DNA from: Variovorax saccharolyticus | Lineage (GTDB): Bacteria > Pseudomonadota > Gammaproteobacteria > Burkholderiales > Burkholderiaceae_C | Length of the DNA: 64,000 bases | Direction of reading: 5' to 3' | Assembly (NCBI RefSeq): GCF_030316765.1 | Contig: NZ_JASZYT010000013.1 | Location: forward strand, 113,213-177,212 | In this document: piece by piece, positions 55,637 to 63,907 of the stretch | Layout: each line of letters opens with the position of its first letter | Numbering within the stretch: the stretch's first letter is position 1 | Position numbers and translations under genes: made by a program | Notes under the pieces: generated by a model | Told to the model about the DNA's origin: nothing | Seen by the model: only the letters and a program-made list of their open reading frames with translations | Database searches by the model: none

Positions 55637-56104
55637 TCAAGCGGGTGCGCAGTTCGCAAGTCCGATGGAGTGGGCCTTGGAGCCATCATCAAAAAACTCA
55701 GAGGTGCTGATCGTGCCGGTCATCGGGCCAGGCTTGAAACCAGGCGCGCGCGACTCGCAGTTGAAGAAGATGTTGTCGGAGCGCTTCATGGTGAAGTAGC
55801 CGTTTTTGTCCATGTTCTTCGCATCCAACTTGACCGTCCTCTTGTGGATCGCGGTCATGCCGTCGTAGCCCTTTCTCGAAGCTCGTTTTACCGCCGCGTA
55901 GTCCAGCGCATCCGTCGCCGCGGCCGCCTTCTGGCGACCATTCTTCGAAACCTCTGCCTTTGTGGGTGCCGGTGCGGGAGCGGGAGCAGGGGCAGGCGTT
56001 GCTACCGGCGCGGCGGGTGCAGGGGCCGCGGCGCGGGGTTGGACCGCGCAGCCAGCAAAACAGAGGGAGGACAGGGCAACCAACGCGAGGGACTTCGAGC
56101 TCAT
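55637..56104 (-). CDS. Hypothetical lipoprotein
   Basis: A 155-residue protein with a lipoprotein signal: the hydrophobic core ends in LCFAGC, giving lipidation at Cys19. A Pro/Ala-rich tether (residues 23-48) carries it away from the membrane, followed by a domain with MTAIHKRTVKLDAKNMDKNGYF, SDNIFFNCES and IGLANC, whose two cysteines may pair. Outer or inner membrane lipoprotein of unknown function. The start at 56104 lacks a strong ribosome binding site. Confidence 0.68.
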   Translation of the reverse strand: MSSKSLALVALSSLCFAGCAVQPRAAAPAPAAPVATPAPAPAPAPAPTKAEVSKNGRQKAAAATDALDYAAVKRASRKGYDGMTAIHKRTVKLDAKNMDKNGYFTMKRSDNIFFNCESRAPGFKPGPMTGTISTSEFFDDGSKAHSIGLANCAPA

Positions 56105-56217
56105 CGATCAAGATTCTGAGAGTTGTTGATACGAGAAGTCTGGCATGCCGAAGTTCGTTCCCGTAAGGGCAGGCGCGCAGAAATTCACGATTCGCCTATC
56201 GGTGCACGCTCAGAGAC

Positions 56218-57573
56218 TCACCCGCCCCCCGGGCGTCCTTCTTGTGAGCCACTGTCGCCCCCTTCAACATCCGCCAGGCCAGTTCGAACCGCCTGGCTGA
56301 GGACCTGCTTGAGGGACGGTGGAAAGCAACTGGCGAACTTCTCCATGGCCGCCTCACTCAGCCCGCTGTGGTCGAAGCACTCTCGCCAGTTCTGTCGCAC
56401 GGTGGCCTGGATGCTGTCGTGAATTTCTCCTGCTTGGGCCTTTGAAAGGTCGAAGCTTTCGCATTCGCTGAGGATGTTGTCGCGCGTCGGTTGCGCGTCG
56501 TCGCCTACACGCATGGCCTGGACACGCCGCTGCGTTGTCGGGATCCGAGGAACCATGTCGTACGCGCCCGACAACCGGAAGCCTTCTCCCATCTCGTCGG
56601 CGACGAAACCGTGGTTGCGGTCGTGGTCGTCCGTGTTTGACACGACGCAGTTGAACACCATACGGCTGAACAGCTCGCGTTTGTCCGCAACTGGCTTGGC
56701 ACTCCAACGCGTCAGATCGCGCGCCAGGCCGGGATAGCTGCCGGTGTAGGAGTTCTCGTTGACACCTGAGGACCTAAGGACCGTGCGGGCGCTCACGAAT
56801 CCGTCGCGGCTCCACGCCGTCAAGCCATCCTCTTTTTTGACGGCCGTCCGGTCGAATCGCTTCACGAGAAGCAAGTCGGCGCCGTCGACCATGATGAGCT
56901 CCGAATCCACGGTCTCAATCCCGCAGTGCCGAGCGAGTGCGTGCAGGGCGTGCTCGAGCCGCGCCACCGAAACCTCCGGGTCGTCGTGGCGAGATGGAAA
57001 CTTCGCCAGCCACTGGAAGGCCTCGTCCGCGATCGTCAGCTTTGGCCGGGCCCCCCCCATCGCCGTGTTCGGTCGGACCCAGTTCTCGAGCGATGGGTCC
57101 TCCTTGCGGCCCCTTTCGATCCCGGCGAGCACACCGACCGCGGCCTTCAGCACGTCGCGCCCCGGAAGGCCTCGCTGCACTGGCGGCACATCTGGCGCTT
57201 CGCTGAAATCGAGGTTCCCGACCCTGTCGCCCTGGCTGCGCAGCAGGTAGCCGACTGGCGAGTCCGGTTTGCCGTACATCAGGTCGATCACCCCGCGGCC
57301 CCAATCGTCGGGCGATGCGTCGACGAAGACGCCGAAAAATCCCAGCTGCGCAGTCGTCGAATGCTCGCCGTCCCGAAGCGGAAGCAGCACCGGATCGATC
57401 GAACGTGCGTGGGACTGGCTCAGATAGGATTTGGCGTAGACAAACTTGCCGACGCCGCCTGCGGCTGTCCTGTCGTTGTTGAATCGCCCGCACAGCGTCG
57501 GATGCACGTCACCCGGGAGATACACCCACACGTATGCCTGATTCGGCGGGGGCTGGTCTCGACTAGAAGTCAT
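56218..57573 (-). CDS. hipA: HipA-family serine/threonine kinase toxin
   Basis: A 451-residue HipA-type kinase, normal length. An N-terminal subdomain-1 region (residues 10-100) is followed by the HipA core with the Gly-rich phosphate loop MGGARPKLT (172-180), catalytic loop NTDDHDRNHGF (313-323, Asp315 and His317 by position) and metal-binding AYDMVP (Asp339). HipA toxins phosphorylate aminoacyl-tRNA synthetases or related targets and slow growth; the target here is unknown. The ATG overlaps the end of hipB by 11 bases (AAGG upstream), so toxin is made only after antitoxin. Confidence 0.92.
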   Translation of the reverse strand: MTSSRDQPPPNQAYVWVYLPGDVHPTLCGRFNNDRTAAGGVGKFVYAKSYLSQSHARSIDPVLLPLRDGEHSTTAQLGFFGVFVDASPDDWGRGVIDLMYGKPDSPVGYLLRSQGDRVGNLDFSEAPDVPPVQRGLPGRDVLKAAVGVLAGIERGRKEDPSLENWVRPNTAMGGARPKLTIADEAFQWLAKFPSRHDDPEVSVARLEHALHALARHCGIETVDSELIMVDGADLLLVKRFDRTAVKKEDGLTAWSRDGFVSARTVLRSSGVNENSYTGSYPGLARDLTRWSAKPVADKRELFSRMVFNCVVSNTDDHDRNHGFVADEMGEGFRLSGAYDMVPRIPTTQRRVQAMRVGDDAQPTRDNILSECESFDLSKAQAGEIHDSIQATVRQNWRECFDHSGLSEAAMEKFASCFPPSLKQVLSQAVRTGLADVEGGDSGSQEGRPGGG

Positions 57574-57895
57574 TGTCGACCTTTGTTCGCACTCGCACCC
57601 GCTTGGTCTGCGCCGAGAGCTCCAGTGCCAAGCCGTCGCGATCTAGGCCAGGGTCAGCGAGGAGATCGAGCTCTTGGTCGAGGCCGAGCGCCCACAGCGC
57701 CTTGACGTATGCGCCGATACCTGTGCTGACCTCGCCCCGTTCGATCGCTTCCATCGTCGAGCGAGAAACACCTGCACGCTGCGCGAAGTCTTCGCGGCGC
57801 AGCCGTCGACGCGTTCGGGCGTCGCGAATACGCCGGCCGAGTCGCTGGATGCGGTCGACGACGGCGTCGGGGATTGGGTTCTCGATGCTTGCCAT
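57563..57895 (-). CDS. hipB: HipB-like XRE-family antitoxin
   Basis: A 110-residue protein with an XRE helix-turn-helix (about residues 13-72): LGRRIRDARTRRRLRREDFA, then GVSRSTMEAIERGEVSTGIG. It has a C-terminal extension that should contact HipA. It lies directly upstream of hipA and overlaps it, the usual arrangement. A promoter candidate, TTGTAT-17-GATAAT, has its -10 at 57903-57908; if real, the ATG at 57904 would be in the -10 box, so the ATG at 57895 is chosen, giving a very short leader. The protein probably represses its own promoter. Confidence 0.88.
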   Translation of the reverse strand: MASIENPIPDAVVDRIQRLGRRIRDARTRRRLRREDFAQRAGVSRSTMEAIERGEVSTGIGAYVKALWALGLDQELDLLADPGLDRDGLALELSAQTKRVRVRTKVDNDF

Positions 57896-57936
57896 AGAAA
57901 GCATTATCGAGGTTTTATGCGTGCCATACAAGGTAC

Positions 57937-58311
57937 TCATGCACCTGAATGCGCCCTATTGTGACGCCCCGACGCGACCAGCAACTGCACCAACGCTGCG
58001 TTGGCAGCTAGTCCGCAAGCCGGGCTGCGCCAGTACTGCGCCCTCAACCCGTATGGCCCGTTGAACAGAGCATCACCGACGACGCGGGGCACCGTGAACG
58101 AAAAAATCGGCTGCCAATGCCCCACGCATGGGCCTTCGCGCCCGGGTTTTGCCCGAAGGTGCGGCGCACTTGCCGCCGCCACCGCCGCGGCCGCCATCCC
58201 AGCGAACGAGCCGGGTGCCGCCAGCCATGCCTTGCGATCCACCGGCATGCCCTCGCTGTAGCGCCATGCATTCGTCGTGTTCGCCTCCGTAGGTTCGATG
58301 ATGTCCATCAT
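57937..58311 (-). CDS. Hypothetical protein, weakly supported
   Basis: A 124-residue frame with a plausible soluble start (DIIEPTEANTTNAWRYSEGM) and an Ala-rich hydrophobic middle (GSFAGMAAAAVAAASA), but no ribosome binding site or known family. It is divergent from the small membrane protein gene at 58373 and ends just before the hipBA promoter region. It may be real or a fragment. Confidence 0.35.
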   Translation of the reverse strand: MMDIIEPTEANTTNAWRYSEGMPVDRKAWLAAPGSFAGMAAAAVAAASAPHLRAKPGREGPCVGHWQPIFSFTVPRVVGDALFNGPYGLRAQYWRSPACGLAANAALVQLLVASGRHNRAHSGA

Positions 58312-58372
58312 GGCTCCGAATTTGACACCAGCTTCCCGGTGGGCGGGTCGCATCCGCCGCTACCATCCGGGC

Positions 58373-58702
58373 ATGGGCCCACCGGATTCCAAATTCGACC
58401 GCTACGGACCTTTCGTCATCGCGGGCGCGTTCGTGTTGGTCACCGTCGTCATGTGCGTCTGGGCGATCGCGAAGGGCCTGGAGAACCGCCGGCTGTGGAA
58501 GGCCTACGTCGCCGAGAACGATTGCCACGTCGTCGCCAGTCAGCGCGGGGACATCAACATCGAAATGACTTTCGTGCCCAAGATGACGGGCAGCGCCGCG
58601 AACACCAGTTTCGTCCCGGTCCCCGTCGTGACGCAGGATCCCGACCGGAAGGTTTGGCAATGCACCCAGCGCGACGGGGCGACCGTGATCCACCTTCGCT
58701 GA
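58373..58702 (+). CDS. Small single-pass membrane protein, unknown
   Basis: A 109-residue protein: a short charged N-terminus (GPPDSKFDRYG), one membrane helix (about 11-33, FVIAGAFVLVTVVMCVWAIA) and an external domain of about 70 residues with two cysteines (ENDCHVV and KVWQCTQRD) and a strand-rich look (INIEMTFVPKM). The start at 58373 is chosen because the protein then begins just before the helix; no good ribosome binding site is seen. Function unknown. Confidence 0.6.
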   Translation: MGPPDSKFDRYGPFVIAGAFVLVTVVMCVWAIAKGLENRRLWKAYVAENDCHVVASQRGDINIEMTFVPKMTGSAANTSFVPVPVVTQDPDRKVWQCTQRDGATVIHLR

Positions 58703-58719
58703 AGGGCCGACCCGCTTTT

Positions 58720-59736
58720 TCAATCGTTCCGGCCAGCGTCTCGTTTCGCAAGATTTAAATCTTTGGCGAGCGAATCAACAAGTCGAGCGTGCCTGCCGAC
58801 GACGAAGCGAAAGCATCGCGAGGCGATCGCCAAGTTGACTGTGCGGACGCGTTCCTGGTCCACATTGACGTATTGCAGGGAACCACCGTTACCGAGAAGT
58901 AGCAGCACAGCGGATGCGTTGAGGGGAAACGCTATCAACGCATTCGCGCTTCCGAAGCCGACGCCCCGCAAGAAGCCGCTGTCCTGTGGGCCTGTACCTT
59001 GAAGGAGGACCGGCGCGTCTGCGGTCACGAATGATTTCTTCGGATTGGCGCAATGCTCGACGATCCAGTCGCGCGCCGCGAACATTGGCATCATCTCCAT
59101 CGCCGTCTGGATGCTGGTCTGGAGGGCCCACTTTTCATTGGTTTCGATTTCGTACTCGCCGCCTTGCACAAAGGCCACCAAATCTTTGGCCTGCTTGTTC
59201 ATCTCGTCGTCGCCCAGGTTCTGATATTCAGGGTGCCGTTGCAGCTGGGTCTTGACCTGCCGCGTGTTGGAAAACATGACCTTGTTCACCTGCCGCATCG
59301 CGTCGCCCATCATCTTCTGGATGTTGTCGACGCGGGCGGGGGTGCGCATGGCAGCAAGGGCGACGAATGCCGCAAGATCAGCGCGTTCCTGATCAGTGAT
59401 CGATTCGCGAGCGGTCAGCTTGTCAATGACTGGCTTTGCTGCGCCTTCGACCTTCGAAAGCATTTCTTCAATTTCGAAGCGCTGCCTGCCCTGTTCATCT
59501 TCCATCGTGTAGAAGTGCCCGATGACGGCGGTGTTCACGGGCTGCTGCAGGCGAACTTCGTTTTCCTTCTGATCGAAAAGCGCGACCAGCCCGTCGTCGT
59601 CGGCGAACCCCTCCAGATAGAACCTTGGAAGGTAGTGCTGGCGCTTTGGCCCCTTCAGCACTGGAGCGGGCTCCGTTGCCCTCTCAAAGGCGTCGAAGGG
59701 AAGAAGGCCCGGGTCGATGTCGTTCTGGTCGTCCAT
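58720..59736 (-). CDS. DUF4238 family protein
   Basis: A 338-residue soluble protein. Near the start it has KRQHYLPRFYLEGFADDD, the hallmark of DUF4238 proteins (the HYLP motif), then GLVALFDQKENEV, a helical middle and VTADAPVLLQG further on, which is also typical. DUF4238 proteins are common in genomic islands, and several authors suspect a nuclease or defence role; the biochemical function is not known to me. The start at 59736 is the first good one after a long unlikely extension; the ribosome binding site is weak. It converges with the 58373 gene. Confidence 0.82.
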   Translation of the reverse strand: MDDQNDIDPGLLPFDAFERATEPAPVLKGPKRQHYLPRFYLEGFADDDGLVALFDQKENEVRLQQPVNTAVIGHFYTMEDEQGRQRFEIEEMLSKVEGAAKPVIDKLTARESITDQERADLAAFVALAAMRTPARVDNIQKMMGDAMRQVNKVMFSNTRQVKTQLQRHPEYQNLGDDEMNKQAKDLVAFVQGGEYEIETNEKWALQTSIQTAMEMMPMFAARDWIVEHCANPKKSFVTADAPVLLQGTGPQDSGFLRGVGFGSANALIAFPLNASAVLLLLGNGGSLQYVNVDQERVRTVNLAIASRCFRFVVGRHARLVDSLAKDLNLAKRDAGRND

Positions 59737-60083
59737 CGCCCGATTGTTAGCGGCGCACCCAGGTGCGCGCCCCAGGCAAGCGACCAGCAACCCGGGGGTT
59801 CGTGAAGAAATGGCCGTTGCGCCAGCCAAAAAGGACCGGGGAAAGACAAACGGCACCCGAGGTGCCGCCTGCTGCCTAACAGCCGAACGCATGCCGCGGT
59901 GCGCTGTTGTCCTGATCTTCGGCTTACCCGCAGGTAGTGCAAACGCTGGTCACGACCGGCGCGCATCGCGATCTTAGGCCGTCCATCGGGCAGGATCAGC
60001 ACCGTCGGCAGAGAAGTTTTCCGCCGCTCCCCTGCGGGCATTCGTTGAAAAAGTGGAGACGGAGTGGATATGTCGGCAGAAGT
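59737..60083. other. About 350 bases without a supported gene
   Basis: No frame here has support. A minus-strand frame begins at 60041 with a gene-like run (PTVLILPDGRPKIAMRAGRD) but soon degenerates. The right end adjoins the tRNA-type terminator. Confidence 0.35.
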
Positions 60084-60116
60084 AAAAGGCCCGCTACGTT
60101 TTTTGTAGCAGGCTTT
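60084..60116 (-). terminator. Hairpin terminator behind the tRNA-Lys fragment
   Basis: Arms 60089-60097 (GCCCGCTAC) and 60105-60113 (GTAGCAGGC) pair with one mismatch around a loop of seven bases. Read on the minus strand it is followed by CTTTTACTT. It lies 24 bases beyond the tRNA-Lys 3' end, the usual place for a tRNA terminator. Confidence 0.75.
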
Positions 60117-60140
60117 CTATAGCTGTCACTGGGTTTCTAG

Positions 60141-60182
60141 TAGGACGTACAAGATTCGAACTTGTGACCAACGGATTAAAAG
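60141..60182 (-). other. 3' fragment of a tRNA-Lys gene, candidate attachment site
   Basis: Read on the minus strand, the sequence begins at the anticodon loop (CTTTTAA, anticodon UUU), continues with TCCGT, a short variable loop, a perfect T arm (ACAAG-TTCGAAT-CTTGT) and the 3' acceptor strand ACGTCCT plus discriminator A. The 5' half, including D arm and 5' anticodon stem, is absent: the bases before the loop (AAGCG) cannot pair with TCCGT. This is the footprint left when a site-specific integrase uses a tRNA 3' end as its target. CCA is not encoded (CTA follows). Confidence 0.85.
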
Positions 60183-60451
60183 CGCTTCAAGAAGGGAGCA
60201 TGGCCAAATAGCGTTTGTCCACAGCCGGTTTGACCGTAGGGCGACCTCAACCCTGCGCCTACGTTGACCGGGCCGACGACCTTATGTAGGAAACTAAAAT
60301 CTTGCCTGCGCGAAACCACTGAAAAGTAGCATCTTGCTTGGAGCGGCTCCCCTCGGGGCTACTGAAATCTTCGCTGAGTTCCTACAAGCGTGGACCCCGG
60401 GTACCTATCTCGTCGAGGAGATCTTCGCGATGCTCCGCTTCTGTTGGTGTC
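60183..60451. other. Short gap beside the tRNA fragment, no gene
   Basis: Only overlapping short frames with no family or ribosome binding site. If the tRNA fragment is a displaced 3' end, this is the first DNA of the inserted element. Confidence 0.3.
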
Positions 60452-60682
60452 CTATCCCGTACCGCCCGACCCAAGGCCTGCTCCGTGGCGCCCCTGCTCA
60501 AATGGTATACATCGCCAAACGGACGCGCCAACAAGAAGCAGCGTGTCGTAGTCTGCGCTGTCGAGCGTTGGTTGAAGCCTGACTATTAACTCGGCCAGGC
60601 ATGAAATCGCGTCGCTGAATGGGAGCGCGCGCCCTTCACGTGCCAGTCGGGACATGAGCTCAACGATTTCGTGCCGTGCCAT
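60452..60682 (-). CDS. Small hypothetical protein
   Basis: A 76-residue frame with a natural-looking helical start (ARHEIVELMSRLAREGRALP, then ISCLAELIVRLQPTLDSAD and DTLLLVGASVWRC). The C-terminus (HGAGLGSGGTG) looks less natural and may follow a frame disruption. GAG precedes the ATG. No family recognised. Confidence 0.45.
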   Translation of the reverse strand: MARHEIVELMSRLAREGRALPFSDAISCLAELIVRLQPTLDSADYDTLLLVGASVWRCIPFEQGRHGAGLGSGGTG

Positions 60683-61530
60683 CTCAGACTCAACCTAGGG
60701 GGCGGGCAATAGGTGCCGACGTGTCTTTGGAGCTTGTTCGCTTACGACCTCCGACCGACAACGCAGGGCGGCGCGTCGCGGCGAGTATGTATTCGACGAG
60801 GACCCGCGCTGTCGCAGATCCTCTGCCGAAGCGCCGTGAGCATTGGCTCGGGACAGAAGTGGGCCCCCGAGTGCGGAAAACGCCTCTTTCGATAGCCGCG
60901 CCCCGTGCAGTGGCCCCAAGAACCGCTGAGCTCGGGCCGCAAAAGCTGATGCCGCGGCCAATGGCGCCCAAGCGGACACTGCGATGAAGACAGAGCGATC
61001 TCATTGATACCCCAGGCAAAGGACGAAATCCGCCCCTGCTTCATCCAACGCGCGAGCCAAGACCAAGGCTCACATCTGCTTTGTGAAGAAGATTGCCAAA
61101 CGTCAGCACGTGCAGAAAGTTCGCGCGCCCCGAATGCCAACTTTGGCGGCCGGGGGGTCACCAATTTCGGTAGGACGCCGCCGCGAGAGGGTCGCGACGG
61201 CGCTTCCTGCGACGTACTGGGTGCAATTTTTAATACGGAAAGCGCGTCAAATGCCATAAAGGCGCGCCGCTCTACTTCCACCATTCGGGAGGGCAAACTC
61301 TTGGAGGCGGAGCAGCTGCTCAAGCTGGCGCCGGTCGAGGTGTTTGTCGCCGGGCCGATCACCGCGTCGGCCTGGTGCTCACCCAGCGCCCTTTAAAGCG
61401 CCGATCGGTCGCTCGGTCCGCTAAACAAATTAGCGGCCGTGATCCGCCACCTACAGACCCCGGCGCTGCTTCCCGACGGACAGGAGGCGCGCCACGCCCA
61501 CAGTCGAATCTTCTCAACCAGGAGACATCG
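60683..61530. other. About 850 bases without a supported gene
   Basis: Several frames cross this stretch (for example minus strand 60742-61362 and plus strand 61004-61396), but none has a ribosome binding site, coherent codon use or family resemblance. The region between two small genes appears to be degraded accessory DNA. Confidence 0.35.
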
Positions 61531-61959
61531 ATGAAGCCAAGTTCCATCACCATCACCATCGCCACAGCGCTGGCGGGATTTCTGACCACCGCGAGCCTTG
61601 CTCAAATTACCTCTGTACCGGCTGCACCCGATCCCGCCAAGGGCGGCCAAGCCAGCACCAAGACACCAGCTGGCGTGCCTAACCCGACTCAACGGCCAGA
61701 CGGCAGCGCGCCCGCTTCACGCGAAGCGGTCAAAGCCGAAGCGCGAGCGGAGAACCGGAGCCCGGCGAACACTGATGTTCCTAAGGGTGAGCCCTCGACC
61801 ATGACCGACAACCAGCCCAACGCGCCGGAGAAAACCGGCGCCATGACCCGAGCCGAGGTGAAGCCCACGAAGAACGAGCTCAAGCCTCAACTGGGTGCGA
61901 AGGGTGAAAGGCCGGACGTACCGACCAATCCGAAGGACAAGACCGGCACGCCGCAGTGA
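61531..61959 (+). CDS. Small exported low-complexity protein
   Basis: A 142-residue protein with a signal peptide (residues 1-24, SITITIATALAGFLTTASLA) followed by a largely disordered, Lys/Pro/Glu/Ala-rich region, with segments SREAVKAEARAENR and MTRAEVKPTKNELK that recall DUF4148-type repeats. It is probably periplasmic. AGGAG lies 6 bases before the ATG at 61531, which is strong evidence for this start. A hairpin terminator follows about 100 bases downstream. Confidence 0.75.
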   Translation: MKPSSITITIATALAGFLTTASLAQITSVPAAPDPAKGGQASTKTPAGVPNPTQRPDGSAPASREAVKAEARAENRSPANTDVPKGEPSTMTDNQPNAPEKTGAMTRAEVKPTKNELKPQLGAKGERPDVPTNPKDKTGTPQ

Positions 61960-62062
61960 GGCCGGTTGCCTTTGACCAAGGTCCGCGGTAGATGCCCGCT
62001 CCTCGGATTAGTTAGATTTCGCCGACTAGAAGTAGAGAAGTTCTCTGCCCTCGGCGCGGCAC

Positions 62063-62085
62063 GCCGCGCACGAGCGGCTTTTTTT
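62063..62085 (+). terminator. Rho-independent terminator
   Basis: Arms GCCGC (62063-62067) and GCGGC (62074-62078) around a loop of six bases, directly followed by seven T. It lies on the plus strand about 100 bases after the exported protein gene and probably ends its transcript. Confidence 0.75.
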
Positions 62086-62173
62086 CGTCCCGCCGGCAGG
62101 CGATCCGATTTCGCGGCCACCCCCTTGCCGATTAACCAAACGGAGGAGACGGTTGCTATTAGGCCGCGCGAGT

Positions 62174-62377
62174 TCAGGCCTTCTCGTTCAGGCCCTTGGC
62201 GACGTAACGCTGGTATTCGTCGAGGGGGATCGCCGCTGTCTGGGCGGCCGGACCCTCGCCCCAACTTAGAACGGCACTGTCCGCGCTCAACTGCACTTCG
62301 AGCAGGCTTTCCGGGCACTCCAAATTTGGCAGCTTCCTGAACACCAGCTCCGTACACCCCGCCCGCAGCGCTCGCAC
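62174..62377 (-). CDS. Small hypothetical protein
   Basis: A 67-residue frame with a plausible mixed alpha/beta composition (TELVFRKLPNLECPESLLEV, then AIPLDEYQRYVAKGLNEKA). No motif or family. The start is uncertain. It follows the coiled-coil gene on the same strand by 35 bases, so the two may form one transcript. Confidence 0.45.
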   Translation of the reverse strand: MRALRAGCTELVFRKLPNLECPESLLEVQLSADSAVLSWGEGPAAQTAAIPLDEYQRYVAKGLNEKA

Positions 62378-62412
62378 CCGGCGGCCGGGCTAGTCGCAGC
62401 GCCTGCGCCCGC

Positions 62413-63489
62413 TCAGGCGGCGCGCATCTCCACCAACCCCGCATGCTTGGTGGGCGCCACCAGCGGTTCGTGAGCCAGGATCTTCGCCCATGCGTGTCGA
62501 AACTGCTTGTCCATCAGCACCGCCCGCGCCGCCGCATCCAGGTGTTGGGAGCCTTCCATCCCGGGCACCTTGGCGGCTTGATCCAACAACCACTCATACA
62601 GCTGAGACCAGGCGAACCCCCAGCCCTGCTGAGTGCGGATGCTCTCGCGCAAGCCATCGATGACCGTTTCCAGGTAGCGCGCATAGGCCTGGTCGAACTC
62701 CGCCTGCGCCTTGCCCAGCGTGATCTGGTGGTTCAGGTGGTGGGTGCGTTCCTCCCGATCGCGCACGAGCTCCTGGATTTCCTCCATGATCTTCAGGCGC
62801 GCGTTCCTCACCGGCTTCATCTCATCGAGCCAGTTGGCATAGGACATCGCCAACTGATGGTTGTATTTGGACACCAGCATGCCTTCTTTCGCGACGACTG
62901 GCACGTAGGTGGGCTGCCGCGGAAACTCCTCATCCGGCCACGCGGAGAACGCGTGCGGCGCGAGGCGTCTCGGCTGGGCCCGCGGATACGGTGCATTGAC
63001 CCAGGGCATTGCAACAAAGGCATCGGCAATCTCGGTCATGGCCGCGGCGACCCACTCCGGATCGCAGTGCATGTCACGCTCGATCAGCTCCCGCTCCAGT
63101 TCCGCGAACATCTCGGCCAGTCCGTCGCAGGTGGCGGTGTAGAAGTCCAGGCTGTCTCGCAACTCCTGCACGAGCGCCGAGCGCATCGCAAAAGTGTCAG
63201 CCGCATCCTCGCGCGCCGTGCGCAACGCGTACTCCTCGCGGTGGGCCTCGAACTGCTTGCGCATGACGTTGGTGCGCACTCGGCGCGCATGCTCGATCCA
63301 GTCCTCGTGGCCCGCGGCCTCCTTGCGCCTGGCGGTGAAGAGGGCAGCCATCTCGTTGGCACTTTCATAGATGGCCCGCTCGCGCGCCTCGCGCTGGTCG
63401 CGGATCCGGTCCATCCGGTCGGCAAAGGCGCTCATGCCTGCATCGAGGGCGTTCGTCATGTTGAACGCAATGCTGTCCGAGAGACTCAT
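62413..63489 (-). CDS. Large helical (coiled-coil-like) hypothetical protein
   Basis: A 358-residue protein, highly charged and helical almost throughout. Long heptad-like stretches occur at residues 20-110 (DRMDRIRDQREARERAIYES is typical) and 215-290 (KIMEEIQELVRDREERTHHL). The middle, with Pro-rich APYPRAQPRRLAPHAFSAWP, separates two helical halves. There is no signal peptide or membrane segment. AAGACAGAG precedes the ATG. The look is that of plasmid- or phage-associated structural proteins, but I do not recognise the family. Confidence 0.7.
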   Translation of the reverse strand: MSLSDSIAFNMTNALDAGMSAFADRMDRIRDQREARERAIYESANEMAALFTARRKEAAGHEDWIEHARRVRTNVMRKQFEAHREEYALRTAREDAADTFAMRSALVQELRDSLDFYTATCDGLAEMFAELERELIERDMHCDPEWVAAAMTEIADAFVAMPWVNAPYPRAQPRRLAPHAFSAWPDEEFPRQPTYVPVVAKEGMLVSKYNHQLAMSYANWLDEMKPVRNARLKIMEEIQELVRDREERTHHLNHQITLGKAQAEFDQAYARYLETVIDGLRESIRTQQGWGFAWSQLYEWLLDQAAKVPGMEGSQHLDAAARAVLMDKQFRHAWAKILAHEPLVAPTKHAGLVEMRAA

Positions 63490-63523
63490 CTCTGTCTTCC
63501 AATGTTTCGATGCTTCGATGTTA

Positions 63524-63727
63524 CTAAGCTAACCCAGCGTGACCAAACTTTGTGTTGGCGGAAAACCCCATCGAAGTCTGCGGGGAACACACCGAATTCA
63601 CACCCCGGACCCCGCTGGCGAATCGCTTCGAAGTCGCCGGTACGGAACTGGAAGAACGGCTGTCGAAATCAGTTAGACGACCCGGCAGGGCTTCCAGACC
63701 GACGAAGCGATAGAAATACGTGGGCAT
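63524..63727 (-). pseudogene. Tn3-family transposase N-terminal remnant, frameshifted
   Basis: From ATG 63727 the frame starts PTYFYRFVGLEALPGRLTDF, closely resembling the DUF4158 start of the remnant at 48029 (YYLRFVG...LP..LSEFD). After this, the coherent reading moves one base and continues as FFQFRTGDFEAIRQRG. Only the first 60 or so residues are left, and the frame is broken, so this is a second Tn3-type remnant, distinct from the one at 47.4-48 kb. Confidence 0.6.
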
Positions 63728-63907
63728 GACCGACCAATTCAGGCTGTCGGACAGTACATCGCCGTCGTTGGCCACCCTGGGGAAGCGCTACCGACGGTGT
63801 GCCGACGTGCCCAGACCCGCGCCAGCAAAGGCGCTTTGGGCAAGCGGGCATCTTTCTGTGTTGATTTCCATCCAGAAATGACCCACTAACGGGGGTGCGG
63901 ATAAAAA

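Noticed and set aside
55400..56119. Plus-strand frame of 239 codons opposite the lipoprotein gene
   Set aside because: Only its first 70 codons look gene-like; the rest is the mirror of the lipoprotein gene, which has a clear lipobox.
60742..61362. Minus-strand frame of 206 codons
   Set aside because: Ser/Arg/Cys-rich composition, no ribosome binding site, no coherent codon use.
63850..63885. Possible IS21-type end (TTTCCATCC...TGACCCAC) beside the right IS3 copy
   Set aside because: Too short and recalled only loosely; without a database comparison it cannot be told from chance, although a similar TTTGACCCACC lies beside the left IS3 copy.
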